Origin: Ascaris suum
Lineage: Eukaryota > Nematoda > Chromadorea > Rhabditida > Ascarididae
Direction of reading: 5' to 3'
Length of the DNA: 64,000 nt
Assembly (NCBI GenBank): GCA_013433145.1
Contig: CM024185.1
Coordinates: 1,116,001 to 1,180,000 of the forward strand
Below, in pieces: positions 1 to 51,100 of this stretch (positions within the stretch are counted from its first letter, which is position 1; every line of letters begins with the position of its first letter). A program made the translations under genes and the position numbers. The notes under the pieces are model-generated. The model saw only the letters and a list, made by a program, of their open reading frames with translations, was not told where the DNA came from and searched no databases.

Positions 1-174
1 TTGAACAGTACTGATTCCGTGTTTATAATATGTCTACACTTGTAAAGAAATGAACCTACAATGCAAATGGGTAATACATATTATGCAGCTTCCATTATAG
101 AATCTTCTATGTTCACCTCCTATAAAAAAACTTTGAAACCTATAGCACTTAGGAAGACGGAGAAGGGGGAAGGA

Positions 175-191
175 GGGGGGGGGGGGGGGGG
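175..191. repeat. G17 tract
   Basis: Homopolymer in the partial intron after exon 32, flanked by purine-rich sequence. Confidence 0.97.
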
Positions 192-249
192 AGAGGAGCA
201 ACGAGAAGGACAGGAACGAATAGTTAAGACCACATTTATATGCGATTAC

Positions 250-39706
<39,457 letters not shown>

Positions 39707-39738
39707 CGTTGGTCGCGCTTAATCTATGCCACAATTCT
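39707..39738 (-). promoter_or_regulatory. unc-104: 5' UTR with probable trans-splice (or 5'-UTR exon) acceptor
   Basis: On the minus strand GGAATTTCAG ends at 39737, leaving a 30-nt leader (39736-39707) with no upstream ATG before the start codon. A TTTCAG consensus this close to the ATG is typical of nematode spliced-leader addition. It could equally be the 3' end of an intron joined to a distant noncoding exon. Confidence 0.55.
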
Positions 39739-42700
39739 GAAATTCCGCTTCTTTTTTTAATAAGTTCAGCTTGAAATCAAGCATTCGAATATCAATTCAT
39801 AATCTCCACATCAATCATGTGCTTTGGAAAGGGAAGAGGAATAGAAGGATGTGTGCATTGGCGTCTTTAGCCACAAAGAATATCTGCAAATATTTGCTAT
39901 CGCATTCTCTCATCCCCACTCTCCTCTCCACAAGGTGAAGAAACCTGAACTGAAAACATCGCATAGACATCTGATGGCAATTATCTTCTCTTGAGGTACT
40001 CAAGGACAATATTATCACTTCTGTTCACACATCTCCTCGTCAATGCAAACGATTGCAAAGATAAAAAGAAAATGGTTATTTCTACATTCAGGGTGATAAA
40101 AACATCGTTTTGATTCACTTTTATTATAAACAGAGTTTACAGTAAAAACACAAGATCATTTTTTAAGTGAGGCTCTTTGCCCACACGTAATAAAATTGCA
40201 GAAAAACGGTCAATACACCATAGCTACCGAGAAAGACTGCATGTAAACGAAGGTCACAATTATAAAGCATAAGTCAAAAAGTCGATGTTCTCAGATTCAC
40301 GAGTCAACGATCGCCTCTCAAACTAGATCACTGCAATCGATCTGACCGATTTATTTTAATCAAAATGTAAAAGTCCTAATCATTGACCGATGAATGGAGA
40401 TCCATCGATCGAATCGATTGGTGAACACAAATCGATAGCTAATATCAATCAATAGACTGATATCAAGTTTTCGAAGCCTATAGATGCCGCATTAAACACC
40501 CGAGCACGGAAGCAGAGCAATGCAATCTCAAATATCCCATTCAAAACTTCAGCAAAACTCCAATCAACATAAACGATACGATAATATTTCATTAGCTCAA
40601 AATGATTTTATTGTTGAGACATTTTTTCTTTCAAATTTCACAATTTCACGTATCGATAGAGAGCCTTCTAATTTTGCTCACTGAAATCATCATCATATTA
40701 TAATGAAAGTCGATAATTAGAATTTTTTTTTCTTTTGTTCCACTTAGTGCTATTTAAGATTCAGAATTCTCAAAATACTTGGAAACGAAGTTCATTTCAA
40801 GTTAGAGGTTGAAGACGAGCTAGAGGTTCGAGCTAAACGTTCAATCTCGGCTATCTCATAATAAATATCACCATTTCAAGAGTGAAATCACAGGTAACAA
40901 TTACAGGTAAATAAATTTCATGCGGAAATACAACAATTGATAATTAATGTAATTCAGATTTATTTAAGACAAATAATTGCTAAAATTATAGTTTCGTTTC
41001 AGGTTTCCCAATAACTAGAATATGGGAAATAATTCTTATCTTGAAGAAAGTTTATTTTTTAATAATTTTAATAATTTTGGAGTAAAAAAAATTTCAAATA
41101 TCTCCCCAAAAATAAATATGAATCTCTTTGAAATATTATTGCGAAAGTGCTTCTCATATGGCTAGCATTAACGTTTGCAATTTGCATGTTGAATAGTGCA
41201 ATGTTTCATATGTGCAGAATATAAAGCATATATAATTCATAAGAAAATTGTTGAGTGCTTCAATATGCTTGCAAGCGTAACAATGTTAGAGGATATCCGA
41301 ATGCGATGAAACAAATAACGGCACTCATGGGCACAATTCAACAAAACTTGCAGACGTAAAACTGATATAGTATCGTTTTCTTGTCATTTATTTCATTTCT
41401 TCACTTATAACTGACAATCGGCTATCTTTATTTTGCTGACAGATGAAAAGATTTTCGAAATCACTGAAGTTGATTGCAAAAATCGATAACTGTGAACTTG
41501 CAAGTAATCACTAAAAGTACAAAACAAATGCACCATAAAGTAAAGACAAACAACTGAAGAAAATATTGAAATTCTATAAAATTTAATACTCTTAAAGCCA
41601 ATCGGCCAGTGACTCATGATAGATATGAGCATCGAAAACTTATCAACGCTAACTACTCGAAGAAAATTATTTACTGAGTCCGCGATGAAAACACTTACCA
41701 CGGTAGAAAAACCCAAACGCAACGATTCCCGACTGACGGTAATTACCAACACGGTAATTACCAACTCGGTTTCACAAAAACAAATGCGGTAAAATATTTA
41801 GGATAAGCAAATACGATAATTGCCTCCACCGATATTGAACGCGCACGACGGATTTAACCGATTTTTTGTGATGGCAATCTTCGTGCTCATTAAAAACAAC
41901 TCAACGGCAATTTTCCATAGACGTCTATTTGAAGTCAACTATGATGTATTGCATGCTTCTGTGAAAGCTTACAAGTTAGAATATTGAATGCTATAAGAAA
42001 ATAAAATGAAATAAAATGGAGTGATAGTTAACGCCATTCAAAAATGTTTCTATAATTTTATAAAATTTTCATTAAATCCCCCATTGCTAGTGACTATTAT
42101 TGTTCGGAGTTTCATCAGTCGTTAGGCGCCATTTAGGCGCCCAAAGTGTTCAAAGCTCCCAAACTTGATTTGAAACTTTTACAGTGGATTATTCACACCG
42201 ACGAATCTGAATATTAAATTTACATCCTTCCAAATCTCGTTGCAGGAAGTTCGTATATTAGTGAGCCTTCCTATGCCATCATCTTCTACTGACTTTGTCG
42301 CTATGTCGCTGAGTTGTACTAATGCATCTGAGTGTAGCTCTCATATAGAGGTTTTTCATGAAATCTGTATATAACTATGCAATAAATTTTCCGATTCGCT
42401 TGGATTATTTGCACAAAAATTGGATTAAATCGACTATCATTATAGCAGTCAAGAAATAAAGCAAAATGAAACTTTATCATCTCTTCTATTTTCGTTTTTC
42501 AATATCAACTTTCAAGATTTATTCGTTTGCCGCTTAGCTAGGGCTTATCTCGCTATGATGTGGCCGAATTAAAATATCCTTCAACATTATGTTGAAACCA
42601 ATGGGGGATATTCGATATGTTATCGGTCAAAACATCAACTAACATCAAACTATAAGGAAAATCACAGATGAAGAAAAGTAGGCACAAAAGAAAACAGATG

Positions 42701-44684
42701 CATAAAAGAATACCTAAATTGCTTTGAAAAGTGTATACGCTTGCAACTTCCAGAAAGCATCCGCGAAAGGTGGGCACAATATTACATGCCTATGTCCCAT
42801 ACCAATCGATCAGTGCAATGATGAAGATCATTCAATACTTCCTAGATGGGCATGAATCTGAGCAGACTAGTGAGCGCCAACTCAGGATCTGTAGAAGGTA
42901 AAAAAACGTTCTTGAAAAGCACTCCGAAAGATTCGGCATTTGCGCTTATTGACTCCTCTTAAGCGGTGCGATAGGATGTAAACAATTATTCAATAATTTT
43001 TTTTCGAAAGCATTAGCCCATACGTATATTCTTCAGACTTCACTGTTCGTTGAGGAGTTGATGTAACATCTAATGACTTCTCGCACAATAACTTTCTCAA
43101 TATAATACCCGTAGGTCATTATATGAGGAGCAACAAATTATTCCCTCACCAGGTTTCAAATCAAGCTTCAAGTTCTAATTCCACTTATGCTTGAAATTAT
43201 TCGTCACCATAAGCTTTTCTCTATCGCCTCTTGCATTTCCTCGCTGATGAGTTGCACCTTATTTTGTGTAAACTCACGGATTTTAAATGCTCAGTCATTA
43301 AGTGGATCTATTATGCTCACATGTATGAGGTTTGCTTTTCGTTTTACTATGCTTCATAAGCTCTAATAGCCTATTCAAATAAAAACTTTTTTCCCGCTGA
43401 CCAAATTACATATTCCAGGTTAAAATTAGTGCTTTATAAGGCGATTTTTTTTGCTCTATTTTTGTTGACCACAGAAGTGACCATAAAAGTGACCAGCGAG
43501 GTGAACGTTAATGTTAAATGCGGCTAGCTATTGGTGAATACATTGATGTAGCAAATTACTTGCATCATATTTTAATTGCGCTCAAATTTATTATCGTCGA
43601 ATCATTCAATTTTTTTTTTAGTTATTTCATAGTTTTATATCTCAAAATTACTAATCTTCATTCTCTACTAATGTCACTTCCAAAGTTTGAGTTGTTCACA
43701 AAGACACACATAAATAAGCAAAAAAAAATCGCCAATAAAATTCTTCAACTTATGCGGAATCGAATAAATCATATAAGTTTGCAAATAATGCAGTAAATCA
43801 TCTTTTGGAGATTAGCAATACCGCTTAAGACAAGCCGATTTTCCACTTTCTTTAGAAGAATAATTTGACATTTGAAGCGTTTTCAATTTTCCTCTCAGGA
43901 AAAAATTAGCTGCGAAGACAAATCCTATTTGAAATAAAGTTCTTCCTAATTTCTCAGAGAGGCAACTGCGAGGAATCTTTCTACGTATCAAGGCTTAGCA
44001 AACATTTAGTTGCACAGTGATGGCAATTTCATTTGTCCGCGTGACCCACAATCGGTCTAGATAACTTTCGTTAGCAACATCATACCTCCTCCAATGAGAA
44101 CATGGAGAACTAGTGAAGAACTAGGGGGGTTTTAAGTGATCTCAGCTGAAATTTGAAGCTTCCCTTCTGAATAGCTTTTCTGATGGAATCAAAGACCTAA
44201 AGTTACGCCCTAAGGGCATGGCTCAGTGGCTCAAGTTCCCATCTTATCGCATTTCATTAGGGCGAACGCATCTCAATACTCATTTTCGTGCACGAGAATG
44301 CAAGCCCTCAATAGTTTAGCTGATCTTTTAAGACTACACTTATATGTGATCGAATGTGCTATAAACTCAAGCAAGTAGGATTTCAATAATTGGATGACAT
44401 GAAGCTTCTCGACAAGACTCTCGAAAAAGTTTTGCAAGAAGAACGCGAGAAAAGATAAGAAAAATTTGTCTCCAAGCGATACGATAAGAAAAATAATTTT
44501 GCGCTGCAATAAGAAAAAAAAAAATTGTCTCCAAGCGATTTTTTTTACAAGAGAAAAAAAAACTATATAAGGCAAGTCTCTTCAGATGACAAACAAATAT
44601 TTCCGCTCACAAATTCCTTCCATCTTTGTTCAATTAACGAAGTGAAGATTCTATCTTTGCATTTGAGATATCATTTAGCAAACG

Positions 44685-44752
44685 TTTTTGAGGGGGAAAT
44701 TAGCATATCTTCAGAGTAACCTCTGAAGATATGTTAATTTTTCCCTCAAAAA
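44685..44752. repeat. long hairpin, 32-bp arms with 4-nt loop
   Basis: Left arm 44685-44716 and right arm 44721-44752 are reverse complements except at three positions. All three differences would be G-U pairs if the plus strand were transcribed. Loop TAAC. A smaller CCCTCAA/TTGAGGG hairpin overlaps its right end. Confidence 0.9.
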
Positions 44753-45048
44753 TCTTGAGGGAAATTAACAATCTTGTTAGACAATAAAGAATCATCACAA
44801 TGCGAGAACTTCTCAAGATTTTCAGCTTTTTTTTCTATTTATTCACACCTTTTACAGTACCTTTCGAGAGGTTACGGTGAAGGATGATTTGGCGTGACAT
44901 AAAATCTGGCGAGATATCAGAGACAGAATGATCTTTAGATCCATATGGTAAGGATGCAAAATAGATAAGAGAATAGTGTAGATTTCGAGAAGCGCAGATG
45001 GTTCACAAATTTTCGTTGCGTTCATTCATCGCGTTGAATGGACAGCAC

Positions 45049-45071
45049 ACAACAAATACGGTATTTGTTGT
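45049..45071. repeat. 11-bp-arm palindrome
   Basis: ACAACAAATAC and GTATTTGTTGT around a single central G. Confidence 0.75.
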
Positions 45072-47689
45072 TCGTCTGCGTCTCTCGAAAACCACAATAT
45101 TTTCTGCTTCTCTTTTTTTATTCCTCATTGTGCATAATGCATCTTCGCTTTCATTGATATCTGAGCCGGATTTTCGATAAATTTACGAATAATGTCGACA
45201 AAATTCTAAGAATCTTAGACAATCTTTGATGAAAAAACGGCACAATATAGTTTGTGTTATTTCAATAATTTGTAAAATGTTAAGTTCGATGTGTTATCAA
45301 TGGTGCAATACGTCTGATTTAGATATATTATCACACTTTCCCTTATACCTCTTTTTATAATCATATCATCAGATTTGTTATCATCTCTTGCCTGATAGTG
45401 AAAGTGCAATATTGTCTAACACTACAAATGCGCGAATGAAGCTTTTAAATGAGTTCGGATGGCGAAGGGATCAATTTGCCGTAATTCCTCATCTAAAACG
45501 CCAGGCTCTTACGTTATTTCTTCGTAGCTTTCACACGGAGACATTCATTTCCATAGACACATAAGATATCAATTAACAAAAACCTTGGCAAGCGCTCTTT
45601 TGCGCGGAATGAGTGTTATATTTAACAAAGAAACATGCAATTATAACACAATTAGTTGTTAAGTTAATAGAAGCTATAATATACACAATGATTATGCGGT
45701 AAAATTGTTATATCGATCAGTGAGATCGTTTTCCACCTGAGAGGTTTTTTGAGATCAACGATATAATTTGAGAGCTCACCTTGAAAAAAAAAAGGAAATA
45801 GAGAAGGAGCTGGTAGAATCAGTTTGTCATAACGATCTAGAGGGACGCCTTAAATTACTTAAGTAATCCATGAAAAAAAAAGCATTCGTTTCGCAAATGG
45901 ATATTTCTCTTCCACCTCGTTTCGCCTTCTCTTATTTTTCAAGAAATCTTGGAAGCAATTTTTTTTTCTAGCAACAGGAAGTAATTTCAAAAACATTCGC
46001 GCTGCAAGACTGAAAGAACTGATTTTGAAAAAAAGCTAGTGAGGAGTAAAAATATCGTTGTTAGGTAATTCCCACCGAGACATCGTCGAATATTTTCTGG
46101 TTCAGCATGCTATCAATGAATTTTTCCCTCTTTTCGGCTTTTTTTTAAAAATAAATTTGCTTGAATTACCTGAAAATCACAAAATTTGCGCACGGGCAAG
46201 TAAGTAGAAGGGGAGGCTTGTTCAAGTACGACGCGAATTCAAAAAGACCGTCAGTGACAAATAGCTTGCATAGATTAGAGCGATGATCGGGGTCGAAAAC
46301 GACGAAAAAATTAACAACGAAGAAGAGGAGTTCTTGCAAACATCAATGAATAATTGCTAAATAAAAGGCAAAAAGCGATGAATTTTTGGAAAAGGAGGAA
46401 GTCAACAACCGATATTCACCATAACAAATTACAATCCGGCATAAGTCAATGCCATAATAATGGAGTATTCAATAGCGGTCAATGTGTATACCTATTTCAT
46501 CACCTACCGTACCCTCTATCCCTGAATCAGGTTCATTTAGCGGATAAAAAGCCGAAATTTTTTGTTGTCCTCATCCTGGCACTGTAAATTTGAATGCTAT
46601 GTTCTTAAATGTTGCCTAACCAAATATGGGAAAGTTTATGCTGTTTGATTTGCAAATGATGAAAATCTGATTCAGCCAATCCACTTCTAACAACAGCTCA
46701 ACTCAGTAATTCGATGTTCCGGTGTTTTGAGTTACCGACCTATTTGACTGCAAAGTTTCTGATTTGACCTGTCGAATAAATTTTCAGGACAAATTTCCAC
46801 GATCAAAATTTTCAGGATGCTCTATGACCTCACTGAGATTAACGATGACGAAGCTAACAAAGAGAAAGAGAGCTGGCAAGTCGGATGAAGTATGCATAGG
46901 CTGCCGAATCCATTAATGAAATATGATAAAAACGTTTTGATGAACTATAAATTTCGATCGACTGATCGATTCTTAACTATCAAATGTTGAAATCCATAGC
47001 CAAGCCATTAACTGAAGGAATTTCTGGCCAACGACTAATTATCGTCCACTAGCTAAAACGGTCAAAATACACGAAATGGATCATTAAACCATTACTGTGA
47101 GTAGAATTTCACAGATTCATTAGAACATAGCAAGAGCGCTTTTTTGAAGGATTCGTCCGGAGAAAGGTGTATATGTATACGGAAGGTTATGAAAGGTGAG
47201 ACGTGGAAAACTTAGGAAGAATTAAAGCGGCCGCAATAGTCAGTGCCGTTTGCATTTGAAATAAATGTGCAGAAAATGCTACCAATATATATCATATATT
47301 TCGCATCGATATTTTATTAGTAATGAGTTTTAGATAAATCAAATATCAAATATTTCACTTATTCCAACGTAGATTGCACCTACTTTCACAACATTTCGAA
47401 TTTCTTCAAGCCGCATTTACTTCATTTACATACACCTTTGCAAATATAATATACCTTACTAAATAGACAGGTGTGCACAGGTGTGCACAGGTAAATCTTG
47501 AGTTTTCTTTGTGGATTCAAGCTACAAGAAAAACTACCGTCCTCTTAACGGAAAACATATGTAAGGATGAAAAAATTGTATGCAACCATAGGATGAAGAC
47601 ATAAGCAGTAGGACGAATGGAAGGAAATGCTGAATAGCCACAAATAAAAGCGTTTTAATTATTTTCTGGCAGTTGCACACGAATAATAA

Positions 47690-48180
47690 ACGCAGCATGC
47701 GTATGGAGCCAAGCGATGCGCAACGACAAACAATGAGTTCGCACTAAACGACGGGGGCAAAGGGGAGATGCAGACATTGGCCAATAGTTCAATGGTGACT
47801 GGGCAATAGCAATAGCTGAGGACTAAACAGTGCGATGGCCAGAACGACGAGGAGCCAAATTACGTCCTGACTTACTGGTATCGTGCGCGCATTCCGATTG
47901 GGGAAGCACGCAAAGAGACAAACGCACTCGGCTAGGCATGCACCCACTCACAAAGGGTGCGGCATCGGGCACGCGGCGGTCGATCGATGCATGGATGACG
48001 TCGACTCCCCCAGAAGGATAGCGGTTGAAACGACGATGCTAGATGCTGGAGAGTCGTCGTCGTGCGATTGAAGTAGGCGGACATCGGAACACACAGACTG
48101 GCAGCCCGCAGGGCAAGAGGCTAAACTGCATGAGACAACGACGCTGCGCACATTCAGCACAACGACACTCTCACTCAAAA
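47690..48180 (-). promoter_or_regulatory. CpG-rich island; candidate promoter and noncoding first exon of unc-104
   Basis: This roughly 0.5-kb block is visibly richer in G, C and CpG than anything else in the window. Its open frames on both strands (60-76 codons) do not resemble known proteins and overlap one another, as expected of GC-rich noncoding DNA. On the minus strand a strong donor CCA|GTAAGT has its boundary at 47876, facing the TTTCAG acceptor at 39737. Inference: a distal promoter and 5'-UTR exon. It could instead belong to an unrelated plus-strand gene. Confidence 0.35.
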
Positions 48181-51100
48181 TGGCCTATGAATTTAATAGA
48201 TAAAAACAAATCATCAGCGAAATCATTCAACTCCCTATCCCCTCCCCCTCCTTTCCACCAAATATCGCCGTAAATGTGACGTCTAAAATCATAAACCTCG
48301 ATGAGCCATCAATATGTACAGGAAGCCATCGACAATGATATGAGAATAAAGTCAGCGTTCGTAATATTTCGATTTCAAACTTATGCGGCCACAAATTGAA
48401 CCATCTATTCCGATCAATGTTCAAAGTCCTTTAATGTATAAAAAAAAGAGTCCCTTTCGTGGAATATTTGAGGCCAATAAATGCCTCGCTTCGCTGAGGG
48501 TAAGACACTACATGGGCGGAATAAAAAACATACTGCACAAAATCAAGGCAATCCTCATCAAATGAAATTGTTTCTGATCATAGAATTTGTGGATTTTTCA
48601 TGATATTATTCAGTTTTTTTTTGCAAATTAGATCTTTTAAGGAGAGATTTCCACTCTCTAGCGTTCTAATATTGCATTCCTTCTGCAATGTAATGCATCT
48701 CTTCTCTCTTACCTTCTCCTTTTTTCCCACTCACCTAGAAAACACAAATCTGCATTGAACAAAATGGACGAACGATAATGATGGAAATTTCTTTGTCCTT
48801 TTTATTATGAATAAGCTCAATCGACGCAGTCGTTCTGTAATATTCGAATAAATCTATTTTTTTCTTAAATATTTACGAACACATAAATATATTAAATGAA
48901 AACGTTTCCTCCTTGAAAATGCACTATATGAGCTTTTTGCTATGTACAAAATGGTCTAAATCATACTAGAAAAAGCGCATTCGCATTGCAAATCAACGCA
49001 TTTTTCTATTGCAATGAATTAAGATATATTAAAGCCAATAGGCGTTTACATGCAAAAAAAAGAAAAAAAAAAAAAAATAAGGCAATTGCAATTGAACACA
49101 AACGAAGTTAATTTAGTTGCACTGAAAACAGCCGCCCGCCGACTGCTATAACATATAATGGAAAAAATCCTTCAACATTGCACTAAAAAGAAGAGTTGAT
49201 TCAAGAAAAAAAGAAGACAAAAATTTCAGCCTCCTTTGAAAATTGGAAATTGGTTTTTGACGAACGGCGGCTGGGGGATGGGAGAGGGGAAAGAAAAACG
49301 AACGGGATAGGGGAAGAAAAGACCAGAATTGAATTAGATATGCACTTTTTATGAGCGATCTATAAATATTCGAAGGGCGTATACGACCAATATTAATGTT
49401 CTAATGATAATTTCGCACACTATATATATTGGCGAATGACGGAATCGATGCAATAAACTTTTCTCTTTTTTTTTTCGAAATTCGAGTGCTCAATTCTATT
49501 TTTTGAATTTAAATTCGAATCTTATCAGGACTGACACCAAACAAGTGTGTAAACTTATCAGATTTGAGGCGTTTAATTGATAAAGCGATAGAGTGACAAT
49601 TGATAATTGATAATTTAATTGATAAAGCCTATCCATAATTGCGTTCGGTAGCTAAATGCAAAAAAAGGAAATATAATTATATCGACATAACTATTTGTTA
49701 AAAATTAAGATTATCTAAATGCTGAGTGCAAATACTCGCATGACTTCATTTGCATATTTAATTAAAACAATTTACAACGGTCATTCATTCAGCTATCATA
49801 TCAAGTATCAAGCTCTTTGAAAGTATCAAGTTTGAAAGTATCAAGCTCTAATAAACCTAATTGTAATATAGTAGCTTGCATCGTTTACATTTCTTTCGTA
49901 AATACGACGATTATTATAGGTGAAAGATTTCACTGTATTTTATGCTAAGCTTATGAAATTTTGAATGCCACGATGAATTTCCATTAATTTATTCAATATT
50001 GACAGAGTGGAAAGATATCTTTACTTAGTTTTTATTTGAGGTCGAGAAAAAAATGGATTTGATTGAGAAAGCGAATCACTCGGAAGCTTTTTCATTGTCA
50101 TGTGTCCCATATGAAAGGCTTCTTAAATGTAAAGAGTATTGGCTGAATGTGTGACGGATCTCAATTTGATGTATGAATTTAGTTATAGTCGAATATTTAT
50201 TCTACTTCTAAGTACTAATGAAGTCAACATGAACACATTATTTGATAAGGAAAATTTTTTTTCTGCACTAACCATTCTATTCATTTCACCTCCATACCCT
50301 CTCGCTCCTTCTGCATTTCGCTCCTTTCCCACCATCCTTTCTAGCAGTTAATTTACGTGGATCATAGCAACCAGACAAATTTAATCTTTGATCCTTTCAG
50401 GTATCAAAAGGAACGGATAAAATAACGTCCAAAAATGTCAGTTTTCTCGGCAACGGCTTTTTCTATAAGCGAATGAGTAATTCATTATCGAGACCTCATG
50501 TGTTGGATGGGCTTTCTATGAGCTATTCTTCATAGCTACAGTTCGTAGTGATCCTCGTTGATATTTTAATGATCACTTTGGTCACACTGGTCACTAGTCA
50601 TATTGACGTTGACATAATGGTCACTACGCTAAATGACTGACGTATTCAATGAACTCTAGTGGTTTAGAAGAGCTGCACAAATAATGACTAGAAATTGGAA
50701 ATTTCTAAACGTTAGAGCTTGCGATTTCCAGCCGGAAATCACTCAAAATTGCCATCAAACATGTCTAATTAATGATTCTATAAACCTTGAGATAAATGAA
50801 CATTTAAAGAATAGCACTCAAATATAATATTAACAAAGTAAACTCTCTTGCTCTTTGTAACCTCTCATTTTGTCATTCAAATACAACTATTAGCGACATT
50901 GGTCAGCGTATCGATTCTTCTAGAATTCTCGTGCATCTCTCCACCAAACAACAAAGCTCCAGCTCAAGAAATTGAGGTAAAGGTCACCTTATTGATTCAT
51001 TGATTACCATTTGATCACTAAGGAAATTTTGATTAACATTCGAATTTTTTTTTTTCGCTGCAAATGAAAAAAATTCGACAATACATCATTACAATATAAC

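Larger units (their letters stand above)
39739..47689. other. upstream gene-free region
   Basis: AT-rich sequence with only short open frames on both strands. I recognised no conserved protein block. Contains a 32-bp-arm hairpin (44685-44752), an 11-bp palindrome (45049-45071) and a small duplicated CGGTAATTACC block near 41740-41765. It may be an outron or first intron of unc-104 if the island at 47.7 kb is its promoter. Confidence 0.5.

Noticed and set aside
34..249. Continuation of the exon 32 open frame to the left
   Set aside because: Homology ends at TDDQ with a good GTAATC donor; the residues beyond do not resemble the PH C-terminal helix.
44211..44280. tRNA-like start GGGCATGGCTCAGTGG
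   Set aside because: No matching 3' acceptor strand, no foldable T-arm and no plausible anticodon stem.
47830..48273. Several 62-76 codon ORFs on both strands
   Set aside because: They overlap each other in different frames inside the CpG-rich island, where stop codons are rare; no family resemblance.
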